From assembly GCF_016735695.1 (NCBI RefSeq), contig NZ_JAERQD010000005.1, positions 1-64,000 on the forward strand: 64,000 nucleotides of DNA, in the 5' to 3' direction. This DNA comes from Microvirga zambiensis WSM3693 (lineage in GTDB: Bacteria > Pseudomonadota > Alphaproteobacteria > Rhizobiales > Beijerinckiaceae). Below are positions 29,745 through 40,348 of this stretch, one piece after another (the stretch's first letter is position 1; every line of letters begins with the position of its first letter). The position numbers and the translations under genes were made by a program. Under the pieces are notes generated by a model. It was given only the letters and a program-made list of their open reading frames with translations, had not been told where the DNA came from and did no database searches.

Positions 29745-30278
29745 TTGACGGTCTTCTTCACCAGCGACACGCATTTCGGCGATCCGCGGGTCCTGCGCAT
29801 CGACAAGCGCCCGTTCAGGACGATTGCCGAGCATGATGAGGCTCTCATCAAAAACTGGAACGCGGTCGTCTCAGGCAGCGACGAGGTCTGGCATCTCGGC
29901 GATTTCGCGCTGCATGTACGGCGGGAGCGGATCGACGAGCTGCTGGGCCTGCTCAACGGCCGCAAGCATCTGATCACCGGCAACAACGACGGCCCGGAAA
30001 CGCTTGCGGCGCAAGGCTGGGAGAGCGTGCAGGCCTATGCGGAAATCCATCTGGAAGGTCATGCCATGGTCATGTGCCATTACGCCTTCCGCACCTGGAA
30101 GAACATGGGCCGCGGCTGGATCGACCTGCATGGACATTCGCACGCCAAGCTGAAGCCGCAGACGCGCCAGTTCGATGTCGGCGTGGACGCATTCGACTAT
30201 CGCCCGGTGACTCTCGAGACGATTCTGGCCTCCCGGACGAGACGCCGGAAGGCCAGTGCCGAAGTGGCCTCTGACTGA
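29745..30278 (+). CDS. Metallophosphoesterase family protein
   Basis: 177 residues. Calcineurin-like metal motifs are present: SDTHFGDPRVL, WHLGDFAL, TGNNDG (with N in place of the usual GNHD) and HGHSHAK. The small size and pattern resemble phage-type or YfcE-like phosphoesterases. The substrate is unknown. The start appears to be TTG 29745, because the motif begins right after it and no ATG or GTG is available. It follows DUF1178 by 50 bp. Confidence 0.82.
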   Translation: MTVFFTSDTHFGDPRVLRIDKRPFRTIAEHDEALIKNWNAVVSGSDEVWHLGDFALHVRRERIDELLGLLNGRKHLITGNNDGPETLAAQGWESVQAYAEIHLEGHAMVMCHYAFRTWKNMGRGWIDLHGHSHAKLKPQTRQFDVGVDAFDYRPVTLETILASRTRRRKASAEVASD

Positions 30279-30287
30279 GAGACGCTG

Positions 30288-31478
30288 TCAGATTCCGGCT
30301 TTCACAGGTGCCAATACCGGCGAGGCGTCAGCGCGGTCGAGCCTGCGGCTCCACAGCGCCAGGAGCAGGCCGGAGGCGGGCAGCAGGGCCGCGACCCACG
30401 GGACCGCGCCCAGGCCCAATCCGTGATCGATCACGAAGCCGCCGAGCCAGGCGCCGAGCGCGTTGCCGAGATTGAAGGCGGCGATGTTGAGGCTCGAGGC
30501 CAGGCTCTGGCCGGCGCCGTCGGCCTTTTCCAGCACCCACATCTGCAGCGGCGGCACGGTGGCGAAGGCGGCGGCGCCGAGGAGACCGACGAAGGCGATT
30601 GCCGCGATCCTGTTGTGGATGCCCAGCGTCATGGCCGCGAGGACGACGGCAAGGAGGCCCAGCGTTCCGATGAGGGTCGCCATCAGGCGGCGGTCGGCGA
30701 GCCTGCCGCCCACGAGATTGCCGAGCACCAATCCGCCGCCGAAGACCAGCAGGACCGGCGAGACGGTGGCCTCCGAGAAGCCGGTGATCTCGGTCAGGAT
30801 CGGCGCGATATAGGTGAAGACCGCGAAGACGCCGGCATAGCCGAGCACCGTGGTGAGGAGGCCGAGCAGCACCGGGCGGCGCGCGAGCACCTTGAGCTCG
30901 TCGCGCAGGCTTCCGCCCTCCGAAGCCTCCTCGCGATCCTTCGGCACGAAGAGCGCGATCACGGCGAGCGCCGCCACGCCGACGGCGGTCACCGCCCAGA
31001 AGGTGGCGCGCCAGCCATAGGCCTGGCCGAGCCAGGTGCCGAAGGGAACGCCGAGGATGTTGGCGACGGTCAGCCCCGTGAACATGATGGCGATGGCCGA
31101 GGCCTTCTTGTCGGCCGGAACGAGGTTCGTGGCCACGACCGAGCCGACGCCGAAGAAGGTGCCGTGCGCGAAGGCCGTCAGCACGCGGGCGGCCATCAGC
31201 GTCGCGTAGTCCGGCGCGACGGCGCAGGCGAGGTTGCCGAGGGTGAAGACGATCATGAGCGCGAGCAGCACATTCTTGCGCGACCAGCGGCCGGTGAGCG
31301 TGGTCAGCAGCGGCGCGCCGACCACGACGCCCAGCGCATAGCCGGAAATGAGCAGGCCCGCCGCCGAGATCGAGACGCCGAGATCGGCGCTGACCTGCAA
31401 CAGCAGGCCCATGATGACGAATTCCGTGACGCCGATGCCGAAGGCACCGGCCGTCAGGGCGTAGAGAGCAAGAGGCAT
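30288..31478 (-). CDS. MFS transporter, DHA1 family (AraJ/YdhP-like efflux)
   Basis: 396 residues and 12 membrane segments. The start LYALTAGAFGIGVTEFVIMGLL, then GWRATFWAVTAVG and LTGRWSRKNVLL, matches the AraJ/YdhP group of small-molecule efflux proteins. The substrate is not determined. It is divergent from a LysR regulator, the usual arrangement for a regulator and its exporter target. The convergent phosphoesterase ends 9 bp before its stop. Confidence 0.88.
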   Translation of the reverse strand: MPLALYALTAGAFGIGVTEFVIMGLLLQVSADLGVSISAAGLLISGYALGVVVGAPLLTTLTGRWSRKNVLLALMIVFTLGNLACAVAPDYATLMAARVLTAFAHGTFFGVGSVVATNLVPADKKASAIAIMFTGLTVANILGVPFGTWLGQAYGWRATFWAVTAVGVAALAVIALFVPKDREEASEGGSLRDELKVLARRPVLLGLLTTVLGYAGVFAVFTYIAPILTEITGFSEATVSPVLLVFGGGLVLGNLVGGRLADRRLMATLIGTLGLLAVVLAAMTLGIHNRIAAIAFVGLLGAAAFATVPPLQMWVLEKADGAGQSLASSLNIAAFNLGNALGAWLGGFVIDHGLGLGAVPWVAALLPASGLLLALWSRRLDRADASPVLAPVKAGI

Positions 31479-31526
31479 GGGAGCGTCCTTGAGCGAAGTG
31501 TTGCCGCAAGATGGACGCCATGAGGC

Positions 31527-31576
31527 TTGTGAACTAGCCTGCCGGCAGGCACATCATTTATGAATTGAACTCACAA
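31527..31576. promoter_or_regulatory. Possible LysR operator between the MFS and LysR genes
   Basis: The 97-bp divergent spacer holds a perfect 14-bp palindrome GCCTGCCGGCAGGC at 31537-31550, flanked by TTGTGA at 31527 and TCACAA at 31571, the latter overlapping the LysR start codon. The arrangement suits autoregulation plus control of the exporter. This is inference from symmetry alone. Confidence 0.35.
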
Positions 31577-32481
31577 TGGCGCGGATGGACATCAACCGGT
31601 CGGGCGAGATGGAGGTTTTCGTCCGGGTCGTCGATCTCGGCGGCTTTTCCGCCGCCGCCCGCGCGCTGCGCATGACGCCCTCGGCCGTAAGCAAGCTGAT
31701 CGCAAGGCTGGAGGCCCGCCTCGGCACTCGCCTCGTCAACCGCTCGACGCGCAAGCTGCAGCTCACCCCGGAGGGTTCGGCCTTCTACGACCGCGCATTG
31801 CGGGTTCTCGCCGATCTCGACGAGGCCGAGCGCGGCGCCGCTTCGGGTGCTGCGCCCCGGGGTCGTCTCAGAGTGAACACGAACGTGCCGTTCGGTACCC
31901 ATTATCTCATTCCGCTCCTGCCGGATTTTCTGAAGCGGCATCCCGAGGTGAATGTGGAGGTGACGCTGACGGATACGGTGGTCGACCTGCTCGAGGACCG
32001 TGCCGATGTCGCCATCCGCATCGGCCCGCTGAAATCCTCGCAGCTCGTCGCCCGCAAGCTCGGCGAGAGCCGCATGATGCTGGTCGCGGCGCCCGCCTAT
32101 CTCGGAGCGCGGGGCACCCCGGAGACGCCGGCGGATCTGGCCCGGCACAACCTTCTCGGTTTCAGCTTCGCCCGCCAGAGCAATGGCTGGCCGTTCCGAA
32201 AGGCGGACGGCAGCGCAAGCGCCGTGGTGCCGACCGGCAACGCCCAGGTCAGCGACGGCGAATCGATGCGGCTTCTCGTTCTCACCGGCCTCGGCATCAG
32301 CCGCCTGTCGCTCTTCCATATCGGCCCCGACGTGGCAGCAGGGCGCCTCGTGCCGGTGCTGGAGGTCTATAATCCCGGCGACACGGAAAGCATCCACGCG
32401 ATCTATGTCGGCGGCGGCCATCTTCCGGCGCGGGTGCGCGCCTTTCTCGATTATCTCGTGGAAAGGGTGCGGCTGGATTGA
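31576..32481 (+). CDS. LysR family transcriptional regulator
   Basis: 301 residues. The N-terminal winged helix-turn-helix spans about 8-70, with GGFSAAARALRMTPSAVSKLIARLE and a wing at NRSTRKLQLTPEG. It resembles the CrgA/DsdC-like group with a short linker helix. The rest is a substrate-binding effector domain. It likely senses a small molecule exported by the divergent MFS protein. No downstream gene is coupled. Confidence 0.92.
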   Translation: MARMDINRSGEMEVFVRVVDLGGFSAAARALRMTPSAVSKLIARLEARLGTRLVNRSTRKLQLTPEGSAFYDRALRVLADLDEAERGAASGAAPRGRLRVNTNVPFGTHYLIPLLPDFLKRHPEVNVEVTLTDTVVDLLEDRADVAIRIGPLKSSQLVARKLGESRMMLVAAPAYLGARGTPETPADLARHNLLGFSFARQSNGWPFRKADGSASAVVPTGNAQVSDGESMRLLVLTGLGISRLSLFHIGPDVAAGRLVPVLEVYNPGDTESIHAIYVGGGHLPARVRAFLDYLVERVRLD

Positions 32482-32583
32482 ACCGTCAAGAAAAGCTTCT
32501 TCTGATGATAGAAGGACGAGGAGTTCGCGGTGGGTGTGAGTGCGACGCTGATTGAGTTCAGTACTGACGCTGCCGCAGCCTTA

Positions 32584-32697
32584 CCTCTCCCCGGTGGGGA
32601 GAGGTCGAGCGCAGCGAGGGTGAGGGGGTACAGGTTTGTCCGGAGAAGGTGTAACCCCTCACCCGCGCCTCCGGCGCGACCTCTCCCTCAGGGAGAG
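32584..32697. repeat. C-rich palindromic intergenic repeat (CCTCTCCCC...GGGAGAG)
   Basis: Left arm CCTCTCCCCGGTGGGGAG plus GAGGGTGAGGGG; right arm CCCCTCACCCGCGCC plus CCTCTCCCTCAGGGAG in inverted order. It belongs to the C-rich repeat group also seen at 32734, 34748, 40184 and 60517. With the next entry it fills most of the 332-bp gap 32482-32813. Confidence 0.72.
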
Positions 32698-32733
32698 TTA
32701 GACCCGCGCCATCCCCTGCTAGACTATCGCTCA

Positions 32734-32773
32734 CACCCCCACCCTTGATCCCTCCCCACAAGGGGGAGGGAGA
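32734..32773. repeat. Half-element of the C-rich repeat upstream of nhaA
   Basis: CACCCCCACCCTTGATCCC followed by CTCCCCACAAGGGGGAGGG. It matches the right arm of the complete element at 40184-40348. It ends 40 bp before the nhaA start, and an open frame in phase with nhaA runs through it, which is why the longer nhaA start was rejected. Confidence 0.65.
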
Positions 32774-32813
32774 CATGCACTGCGAACCAACCCCAACCCT
32801 GAGGGAGACATCG

Positions 32814-34000
<1,187 letters not shown>

Positions 34001-34028
<28 letters not shown>

Positions 34029-34729
34029 TTGACCCCGGTGTCCGGCGAGAGCGACCAGGAATCCCGCAACGGGCTGTATGCGACGCCGGTCAGGTCGGTG
34101 ACATCCAGCCCCGCGCCCCGAATGGTGTCGCTCAGCTCGTCGGGGGTGACGAACTTGTCCCATTCATGGGTGCCCTTCGGCAGCCAGCCGAGAATGTACT
34201 CGGCCCCCACGATGGCGGAGGCGAAGGAGCGCAGGGTCCGGTTGATCGTCGCCATGGCGAGGCAGCCCTCGGGCTTCACACCCTGAGCACAGGCATTCAC
34301 GAAGGCTTGCCGGTCGGCCACGTGCTCCACCACCTCCATGGCGAGCACCATGTCGAAGGTTTCACCACGGTCGACCAAAGCCTCCACGGTCTCGTTGCGG
34401 TAATCGACGCTCAACCCCGCCCGTTCGGCATGGAGCCTCGCCACCGAGATGTTGGTGGGGGCGGGATCGAGCCCCGTGACCCTGGCGCCGAGCCGCGCCA
34501 GCGGCTCGGACAGCACCCCGCCGCCGCAGCCGACATCCAGGATCGTCAGCCCGTCGAGGGAGCGGGCCGAGCGCGGATCGCGCCCGAAGCGGCGGCAGGC
34601 CTCGTCCCGGATATAGGCGAGGCGGACCGGATTGAACTTGTGCAGGACCTTCATCGGCCCCTTCGGATCCCACCAGGTCTCGGCGATCTTTTCGAAACGG
34701 GCGACCTCGGCCGGGTCGATGGTCGTCAT
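34001..34729 (-). CDS. ubiG: Ubiquinone biosynthesis O-methyltransferase UbiG
   Basis: 242 residues. It catalyses both O-methylation steps in ubiquinone synthesis. Family marks are [29 protein letters not shown] at the start, split here by position (about 8-37), motif [17 protein letters not shown], and [16 protein letters not shown]. The N-terminal [10 protein letters not shown] is diagnostic. It is divergent from lysC, a pairing widespread in Hyphomicrobiales. Confidence 0.96.
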
Positions 34730-34747
34730 GAAGTCCTCCGCGAGACG

Positions 34748-34784
34748 TCCCTCCCCCTTACGGGGAGGGGTATGGGTGGGGTGG
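34748..34784. repeat. Half-element of the C-rich repeat upstream of ubiG
   Basis: TCCCTCCCCCTTACGGGG followed by AGGGGTATGGGTGGGGTGG. It matches the left arm of the element at 40184. It lies 18 bp upstream of the ubiG start, inside the likely ubiG leader. Confidence 0.65.
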
Positions 34785-34806
34785 CCCGACAGGGTGAGAC
34801 TTATCC

Positions 34807-34897
34807 CGTCATGGCCGGCCTCGTGCCGGCCATCCCGATCCTATGAGGCTCAGCGCTTTAGGCAATCGGGATCACCGGCACAAGGCCGGTGATGACG
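34807..34897. repeat. Palindromic intergenic repeat, CGTCATGGCCGG family (copy 1)
   Basis: Ends CGTCATGGCCGG and CCGGTGATGACG; inner GTGCCGG...ATCCCGAT pairs with ATCGGGATCACCGGCAC. The same arrangement recurs at 57676-57805. Together with the half-element at 34748 it fills most of the 352-bp ubiG-lysC gap; the remaining 34898-35081 should hold the lysC promoter. Confidence 0.8.
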
Positions 34898-35081
34898 TCG
34901 AGAGTGTTGCGAAGGGCGGCGCTCCGGCTTTGCGACCCCACCGTTCCGAGCAAGCCAGGATGAGCGGCAGGGGCGCAAAACTGCGCGTTGACAGGGCGCG
35001 GCCCTACCGTCATGTATACGCGCCTTTTCGCGGCGCGAAGGGGCAATTTTCTCCATTCCTCACCACGGCCCCACTTCGCCC

Positions 35082-36320
35082 ATGCCCCGTCTCGTCATGA
35101 AGTTCGGCGGAACATCCGTCGCCACCGTAGAGCGCATCCGCAACGTGGCGCGGCATGTCAAACGCGAGGTCGAGGCCGGTTACGATGTCGCCGTCGTGGT
35201 TTCCGCCATGTCGGGCAAGACCAACGAGCTCGTCGGCTGGGTCAAGGAAGCGAACGCCCTCTACGATTCGAAGGAGTACGACGTGGTCGTCGCCTCCGGC
35301 GAACAGGTGACCTCGGGCCTTCTCGCGATCGCCCTGCAGGAGATGGGCCTGAAGTCGCGCTCCTGGCAGGGCTGGCAGATCCCGATCATGACCTCGGAAG
35401 CCCATGGCTCGGCGCGAATCGCCGCCATCGACGGCACCGGGATTCTCAAGGGCTTCACCGATCACAAGGAAGTGGCCGTCGTCTCCGGATTCCAGGGCGT
35501 GCACCAGCCCTCCGGCCGCATCACGACCCTCGGTCGCGGCGGCTCGGACACCAGCGCCGTGGCGCTCGCCGCCGCCGTCCAGGCCGAGCGCTGCGACATC
35601 TACACGGACGTCGACGGCGTCTACACCACCGATCCGCGCATCGTGCCCAAGGCACGGCGCCTGGACAAAGTTTCCTACGAGGAAATGCTGGAGATGGCCT
35701 CGCTCGGGGCCAAGGTGCTCCAGGTGCGCTCGGTCGAGCTCGCCATGATGCACCGAGTCCCCACCTATGTGCGCTCCAGCTTCGACGATCCCGCCGACCC
35801 CAAGCTCGGCACCCTCATCTGCGACGAGGAAGACATCATGGAACAGCAGGTCGTCACGGGCATCGCCTATTCGCGCGACGAGGCCCAGATCACGCTGCGG
35901 GACATTGCGGACAAGCCCGGCATCGCCGCCTCGATCTTCGTGCCCCTGGCGGATGCCAACATCAACGTGGACATGATCATCCAGGTCGTGTCGGACAACG
36001 CCGCCACCACGGACCTGACCTTCACGGTGCCCACCGCCGATTACGAGCGGGCCTGTGCGATTCTCAACACCCACCGGGACGAGATCGCCTTCAAGGAGCT
36101 CCAGGGGGCCACCGACGTGGTCAAGGTCTCCGCCATCGGGGTCGGCATGCGCAGCCATGCCGGCGTGGCGGCCCGGGCCTTCAAAGCCTTGGCGGAAAAG
36201 GGCATCAACATCCGCGCGATCACCACCTCCGAGATCAAGTTCTCGGTGCTGATCGAATCCGCCTACACGGAACTTGCGGTTCGCACGCTCCACTCGCTAT
36301 ACGGCCTTGATCAAGCCTGA
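35082..36320 (+). CDS. lysC: Aspartate kinase
   Basis: 412 residues. It phosphorylates aspartate at the head of lysine, threonine and methionine synthesis. The kinase domain starts with VMKFGGTSVA; TLGRGGSDTSAVALAAA and the DVDGVYTTDPRI stretch are catalytic. Two C-terminal ACT domains (about 270-405) would bind the feedback amino acids. Length and layout match the monofunctional lysine/threonine-sensitive type. No leader peptide or riboswitch is evident upstream. Confidence 0.97.
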   Translation: MPRLVMKFGGTSVATVERIRNVARHVKREVEAGYDVAVVVSAMSGKTNELVGWVKEANALYDSKEYDVVVASGEQVTSGLLAIALQEMGLKSRSWQGWQIPIMTSEAHGSARIAAIDGTGILKGFTDHKEVAVVSGFQGVHQPSGRITTLGRGGSDTSAVALAAAVQAERCDIYTDVDGVYTTDPRIVPKARRLDKVSYEEMLEMASLGAKVLQVRSVELAMMHRVPTYVRSSFDDPADPKLGTLICDEEDIMEQQVVTGIAYSRDEAQITLRDIADKPGIAASIFVPLADANINVDMIIQVVSDNAATTDLTFTVPTADYERACAILNTHRDEIAFKELQGATDVVKVSAIGVGMRSHAGVAARAFKALAEKGINIRAITTSEIKFSVLIESAYTELAVRTLHSLYGLDQA

Positions 36321-36409
36321 TTGACGAGGGATCGCTCGGGCTGCGACACTTGAACAAGGTAACCGCCGGTCCGCTTCGCCGGCCCTGGCAGGACGGGAAC
36401 TGATAGCTC

Positions 36410-38677
36410 ATGCCCAGCGCTCCCGGCGGTCCGCGCCTTCTGCTGCGCCGCCTCCGCGAGATCATGGCGGAGCCGGTGGGGGCGCAGGACCGTCTCGACA
36501 GGATCGTCACCCAGATCGCCGCGAACATGGTGGCGGAGGTCTGCTCCGTCTATGTGCTGCGCGGCGACGGCGTTCTCGAGCTTTTCGCCACCGAGGGCCT
36601 GAACCGGGAAGCCGTCCACCTCACAATCATGCGCTCGGGCGAGGGCCTCGTCGGCCTCATCGCCTCGACGGCCGAGCCCCTGGCGCTCTCCGACGCCCAG
36701 AGCCACCCCTCGTTCTCCTACAAGCCCGAGACGGGCGAAGAGATCTACCACGCCTTCCTCGGCGTGCCGCTGCTGCGGGCCGGCAATACCCTCGGCGTCC
36801 TGGTCGTCCAGAACCGCACCTACCGGGTCTATACCGAGGAGGAGGTCGAGGCCCTTCAAACCACCGCCATGGTGGTGGCGGAGATGCTCGCCACCGGCGA
36901 GCTTCAGGCCCTGGCGCCGGTCGAGACCGGCATCGCGCTGCGCCGCCCGGTCTATCAGAGGGGCGTCGCGCTGGCCGACGGCGTAGGCCTCGGGCACGTG
37001 GTGCTCCATGAGCCCCGGGTGGTGGTCAAGAACCTGATCGCCGAGACCATCGAGCCTGAACTGCAGCGCCTCGATTCGGCCATCGCCGAGGTGCGGCTCT
37101 CCATCGACGAGCTGATCGAGCGCGGCGACGTGGCCCATCACGGCGAGCACCGGGAGGTCCTGGAGACCTTCCGCATGTTCGCCCACGACCAGGGCTGGCT
37201 CCGGCGCATGCGCGAGGCGGTGACCTCGGGCCTGACGGCGGAGGCCGCGGTGGAGCGGGTGCAGTCCGACAACCGCGCCCGCATGCTGCGCCAGACCGAT
37301 CCTTACCTGCGCGAGCGCCTGCACGATCTCGACGATCTCGCCAACCGCCTGCTGCACCGCCTCGTCGGCCGCGATCTCGTGGTCGAGCGCGAGCAGCTGC
37401 CGGAAAACGCCATCATCGTGGCCCGCTCCATGGGCCCGGCGGCGCTCCTCGACTACGACCGCTCGCGCCTGCGCGGCCTCGTGCTCGAAGAAGGCGGGCC
37501 GACCAGCCACATCGCCATCGTCGCCCGGGCGCTCGGCATTCCCGCCGTCGGCGAGGTCTCGAACGCCACCTCCCTGACCGAGCAGGGCGACGCCATCATC
37601 GTCGATGGCGCCGCGGGCGACGTGCAGATCCGGCCCAACGCGGATGTGGAGGCGGCCTATGCCGAGAAGGCGCGGCTGCGCGCCCGCCGGCAGGAGCAGT
37701 ATCTCAAGCTGCGGGACGTGCCCTCCGTCAGCAAGGACGGCGTCGAGGTGGTGCTGCAGCTCAATGCCGGGCTCGTCGTCGACCTGCCGCATCTCGCCGA
37801 GACCGGAGCCGCGGGCGTCGGGCTGTTCCGCACCGAGCTGCAGTTCATGATCGCCGAACGCATGCCCTCGGCTTCAGAGCAGCAGGCGCTCTACTCGACC
37901 GTCTTCACCGAGGCCGGCGACCGGCCGGTCACCTTCCGCACCCTCGACATCGGCGGCGACAAGATCCTGCCCTACATGCAGTCCGTCGAGGAGGAGAACC
38001 CGGCTCTCGGCTGGCGCGCCATCCGCATCGGCCTCGACCGGCCGGGCCTGCTGCGCGCCCAGATCCGCGCCCTGCTCAAGGCGGCTTCCGGGCGGCCGCT
38101 CAAGATCATGTTCCCGATGGTGGCGACCTGCGACGAGTTCGAGCGCGCCAAGCAGATCGTCGAGCGCGAGAAGAACCACCTCGCCACGCACGGCCATCCC
38201 CTGCCCTCCGACCTCAAGCTCGGGGTGATGCTGGAGGTGCCCTCGCTCCTGTTCCAGCTCCGGGAAATCTGCGAAAGCGCCGATTTCATCTCGCTCGGCA
38301 CCAACGACCTGATGCAGTTCCTCTTCGCAAGCGACCGCGAGAACCGGCGCGTCTCGGACCGTTTCGATCCTTTGAGCGCTCCCATGCTGCGGGCCCTGCA
38401 GATGGTGGCCGATCAGGCGAACGAAGCAGGCTGCCTCGCCACCGTCTGCGGCGAGATCGGCGGACGGCCGCTCGAGGCCATGGCCCTGATCGGCCTGGGC
38501 TTCCGCTCGCTCTCCATGTCCCCGGCTTCCATCGGCCCCGTGAAGGCGATGCTGCTGGAGACCAACATCGCCGAGATCGGCGCAATGATCCGCGAGGAGC
38601 TGAAGCATCCCGGGAGCGTCGAAACGCTGCGCCCGAAGCTCGCCCGCTTTGCGGAAACCCATGGTATTCCGGTCTGA
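36410..38677 (+). CDS. ptsP: Phosphoenolpyruvate-protein phosphotransferase, nitrogen type (EI-Ntr)
   Basis: 755 residues. A GAF domain (about 15-160) precedes the enzyme I domains. The phosphorylated His is His367 in [12 protein letters not shown]. The PEP-binding TIM barrel carries [24 protein letters not shown] and a C-terminal [13 protein letters not shown] with the catalytic Cys. It phosphorylates NPr with PEP in a regulatory relay linked to nitrogen and potassium status. The stop codon TGA overlaps the prfA ATG by one base, so the two are translationally coupled. Confidence 0.97.
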   Translation: MPSAPGGPRLLLRRLREIMAEPVGAQDRLDRIVTQIAANMVAEVCSVYVLRGDGVLELFATEGLNREAVHLTIMRSGEGLVGLIASTAEPLALSDAQSHPSFSYKPETGEEIYHAFLGVPLLRAGNTLGVLVVQNRTYRVYTEEEVEALQTTAMVVAEMLATGELQALAPVETGIALRRPVYQRGVALADGVGLGHVVLHEPRVVVKNLIAETIEPELQRLDSAIAEVRLSIDELIERGDVAHHGEHREVLETFRMFAHDQGWLRRMREAVTSGLTAEAAVERVQSDNRARMLRQTDPYLRERLHDLDDLANRLLHRLVGRDLVVEREQLPENAIIVARSMGPAALLDYDRSRLRGLVLEEGGPTSHIAIVARALGIPAVGEVSNATSLTEQGDAIIVDGAAGDVQIRPNADVEAAYAEKARLRARRQEQYLKLRDVPSVSKDGVEVVLQLNAGLVVDLPHLAETGAAGVGLFRTELQFMIAERMPSASEQQALYSTVFTEAGDRPVTFRTLDIGGDKILPYMQSVEEENPALGWRAIRIGLDRPGLLRAQIRALLKAASGRPLKIMFPMVATCDEFERAKQIVEREKNHLATHGHPLPSDLKLGVMLEVPSLLFQLREICESADFISLGTNDLMQFLFASDRENRRVSDRFDPLSAPMLRALQMVADQANEAGCLATVCGEIGGRPLEAMALIGLGFRSLSMSPASIGPVKAMLLETNIAEIGAMIREELKHPGSVETLRPKLARFAETHGIPV

Positions 38678-39765
38678 TGTCGATTGCGCCTCCTTCCGAT
38701 CGCCTGAACGCCATTCTCGCCCGCCATGACATCATCACGGCGACGCTCAATGCCGGCCCCGATCCCGAAACCTTCGTGTCCCTCTCCCGCGAGCTCTCCG
38801 AGCTCGACGGCGTCGTCGAGGCCATCCGCGCCTACCGCGCCATGGAGGAGAACCTGAGCGGCCTCGAAGGCCTGCGCGACGATCCTGCGACCGATGCCGA
38901 AATGCGCTCCCTCGCCGAGGACGAGCTGCCCCAGGCCCGCGAGGACCTGGAAAAGGCCGCCCAGGACCTGCGCGTCATGCTCCTGCCCAAGGACGAGGCG
39001 GACGAGAAGAGCGCCATCCTCGAAATCCGCGCCGGCACCGGCGGCGACGAGGCGGCCCTCTTCGCCGGCGATTTGCTGCGCATGTACACCCGCTATGCGG
39101 ACCTGAAAGGCTGGAAGGTCGAGATCGTGTCCGAGAGCGAGGGCACGGCCGGCGGCTACAAGGAAGTGGTGGCCGAGATCAAGGGTCGCGGCGTGTTCGC
39201 CCGCCTCAAGTTCGAGAGCGGCGTGCACCGGGTCCAGCGCGTGCCGGACACGGAGACGCAGGGGCGCATCCACACCTCAGCCGCCACGGTCGCGGTGCTG
39301 CCCGAGGCCGAGGATGTGGACATCGTGATCAACGATGCCGATCTGAAGATCGACACCATGCGCGCCCAGGGAGCGGGCGGTCAGCACGTGAACAAGACCG
39401 AATCGGCGATCCGCATCACCCATATCCCGTCCGGCATGGTGGTGTTCGTCCAGGACGAGCGCTCGCAGCACAAGAACCGCGCCCGCGCCATGGCCCTCCT
39501 GCGCGCCCGCCTCTACGATGCCGAACGCAACGCCAAGGACGCGGCCCGCGCCGCCGACCGCAAGGCGCAGGTGGGCTCGGGCGACCGCTCCGAGCGCATC
39601 CGCACCTACAATTTCCCGCAAGGCCGCGTCACCGACCACCGCATCAACCTGACCCTCTACAAGCTGGAAGAGGTGATCGCCGGCAATGCCCTGGACGAGC
39701 TGATCGACGCCCTCGTGACCGAACACCAGGCGGCCCAGCTCGCAGCCCAGGACCAGGCGGCATGA
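38677..39765 (+). CDS. prfA: Peptide chain release factor 1
   Basis: 362 residues. RF1 terminates translation at UAA and UAG. The peptidyl-hydrolysis motif GGQ is at 234-236 in [13 protein letters not shown]; this Gln is the residue methylated by PrmC. The RF1/RF2 domain 2 region [19 protein letters not shown] is intact. It overlaps ptsP by 1 bp and fosX by 4 bp (ATGA), so translation of all three is probably coupled. Confidence 0.98.
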   Translation: MSIAPPSDRLNAILARHDIITATLNAGPDPETFVSLSRELSELDGVVEAIRAYRAMEENLSGLEGLRDDPATDAEMRSLAEDELPQAREDLEKAAQDLRVMLLPKDEADEKSAILEIRAGTGGDEAALFAGDLLRMYTRYADLKGWKVEIVSESEGTAGGYKEVVAEIKGRGVFARLKFESGVHRVQRVPDTETQGRIHTSAATVAVLPEAEDVDIVINDADLKIDTMRAQGAGGQHVNKTESAIRITHIPSGMVVFVQDERSQHKNRARAMALLRARLYDAERNAKDAARAADRKAQVGSGDRSERIRTYNFPQGRVTDHRINLTLYKLEEVIAGNALDELIDALVTEHQAAQLAAQDQAA

Positions 39766-40175
39766 TCGAAGGCCTCAGCCACATCACCCTGATCACCCGC
39801 GATCTCGCCCGCATGACGGCCATCGTCGAAGGCGCGCTCGGCGGCCGGGAGATCTATTCCTCGGGCGAGGACACCTTCTCCCTGTCGCGGGAAAAGTTCT
39901 TCGACGTGGGCGGTCTCTGGATCGCCGTGATGGAGGGCGAGAGCCTCCCGACCCGGACCTACAACCACATCGCCTTCAAGATTCCGGCCTCCGCCATCGA
40001 CGAATACCGGCGGCGGATCGAGGCGTTGGGGCTGGAAATGCGCGAGTCCCGCCCCCGCGTCGAGGGCGAGGGCCATTCGCTCTACTTCTACGACGACGAC
40101 AACCACCTGTTCGAGCTGCACACAGGCACGCTCGAGGAGCGGCTGGAGCGGTACCGACAGGGCGTGAAGTCATAA
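39762..40175 (+). CDS. fosX: FosX-type fosfomycin hydrolase (VOC family)
   Basis: 137 residues. The metal ligands of Fos enzymes are all present at their known numbers: His7, His69 and Glu118. Glu44 matches the residue that acts as general base in FosX, which opens the epoxide of fosfomycin with water rather than with a thiol. The stretch [19 protein letters not shown] and the [12 protein letters not shown] end are very like the Mesorhizobium FosX. Its ATG overlaps the prfA stop (ATGA), so it is expressed in the prfA operon. Intrinsic fosfomycin tolerance is the inference; a different epoxide substrate is possible. Confidence 0.9.
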   Translation: MIEGLSHITLITRDLARMTAIVEGALGGREIYSSGEDTFSLSREKFFDVGGLWIAVMEGESLPTRTYNHIAFKIPASAIDEYRRRIEALGLEMRESRPRVEGEGHSLYFYDDDNHLFELHTGTLEERLERYRQGVKS

Positions 40176-40183
40176 GGGCGTGC

Positions 40184-40348
40184 TCTTCCCTCCCCCTTGC
40201 GGGGAGGGGTTAGGGGTGGGGGTCGGAAAGTCAGATGAAGCAGCTAACGAATTGAGCATGAAGGCCGTTACCGGTGCCTCACCCACCTGACACATCACCC
40301 GGTCGGACCACCCCCACCCCTACCCCTCCCCGCAAGGGGGAGGGAAGA
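40184..40348. repeat. Complete C-rich palindromic repeat between fosX and prmC
   Basis: A 165-bp element. The left arm (40184-40223) and right arm (40310-40348) are inverted copies differing by one indel over 40 bp; each contains CCTCCCCCTTGCGGGGAGG. The centre (40224-40309) is unique. It starts 8 bp after the fosX stop and its right arm encodes the apparent N-terminus of prmC. Confidence 0.88.

Noticed and set aside
35000..35081. Lysine riboswitch or attenuator in front of lysC
   Set aside because: No leader peptide, terminator or conserved riboswitch core could be found, and most of the gap is occupied by palindromic repeats.
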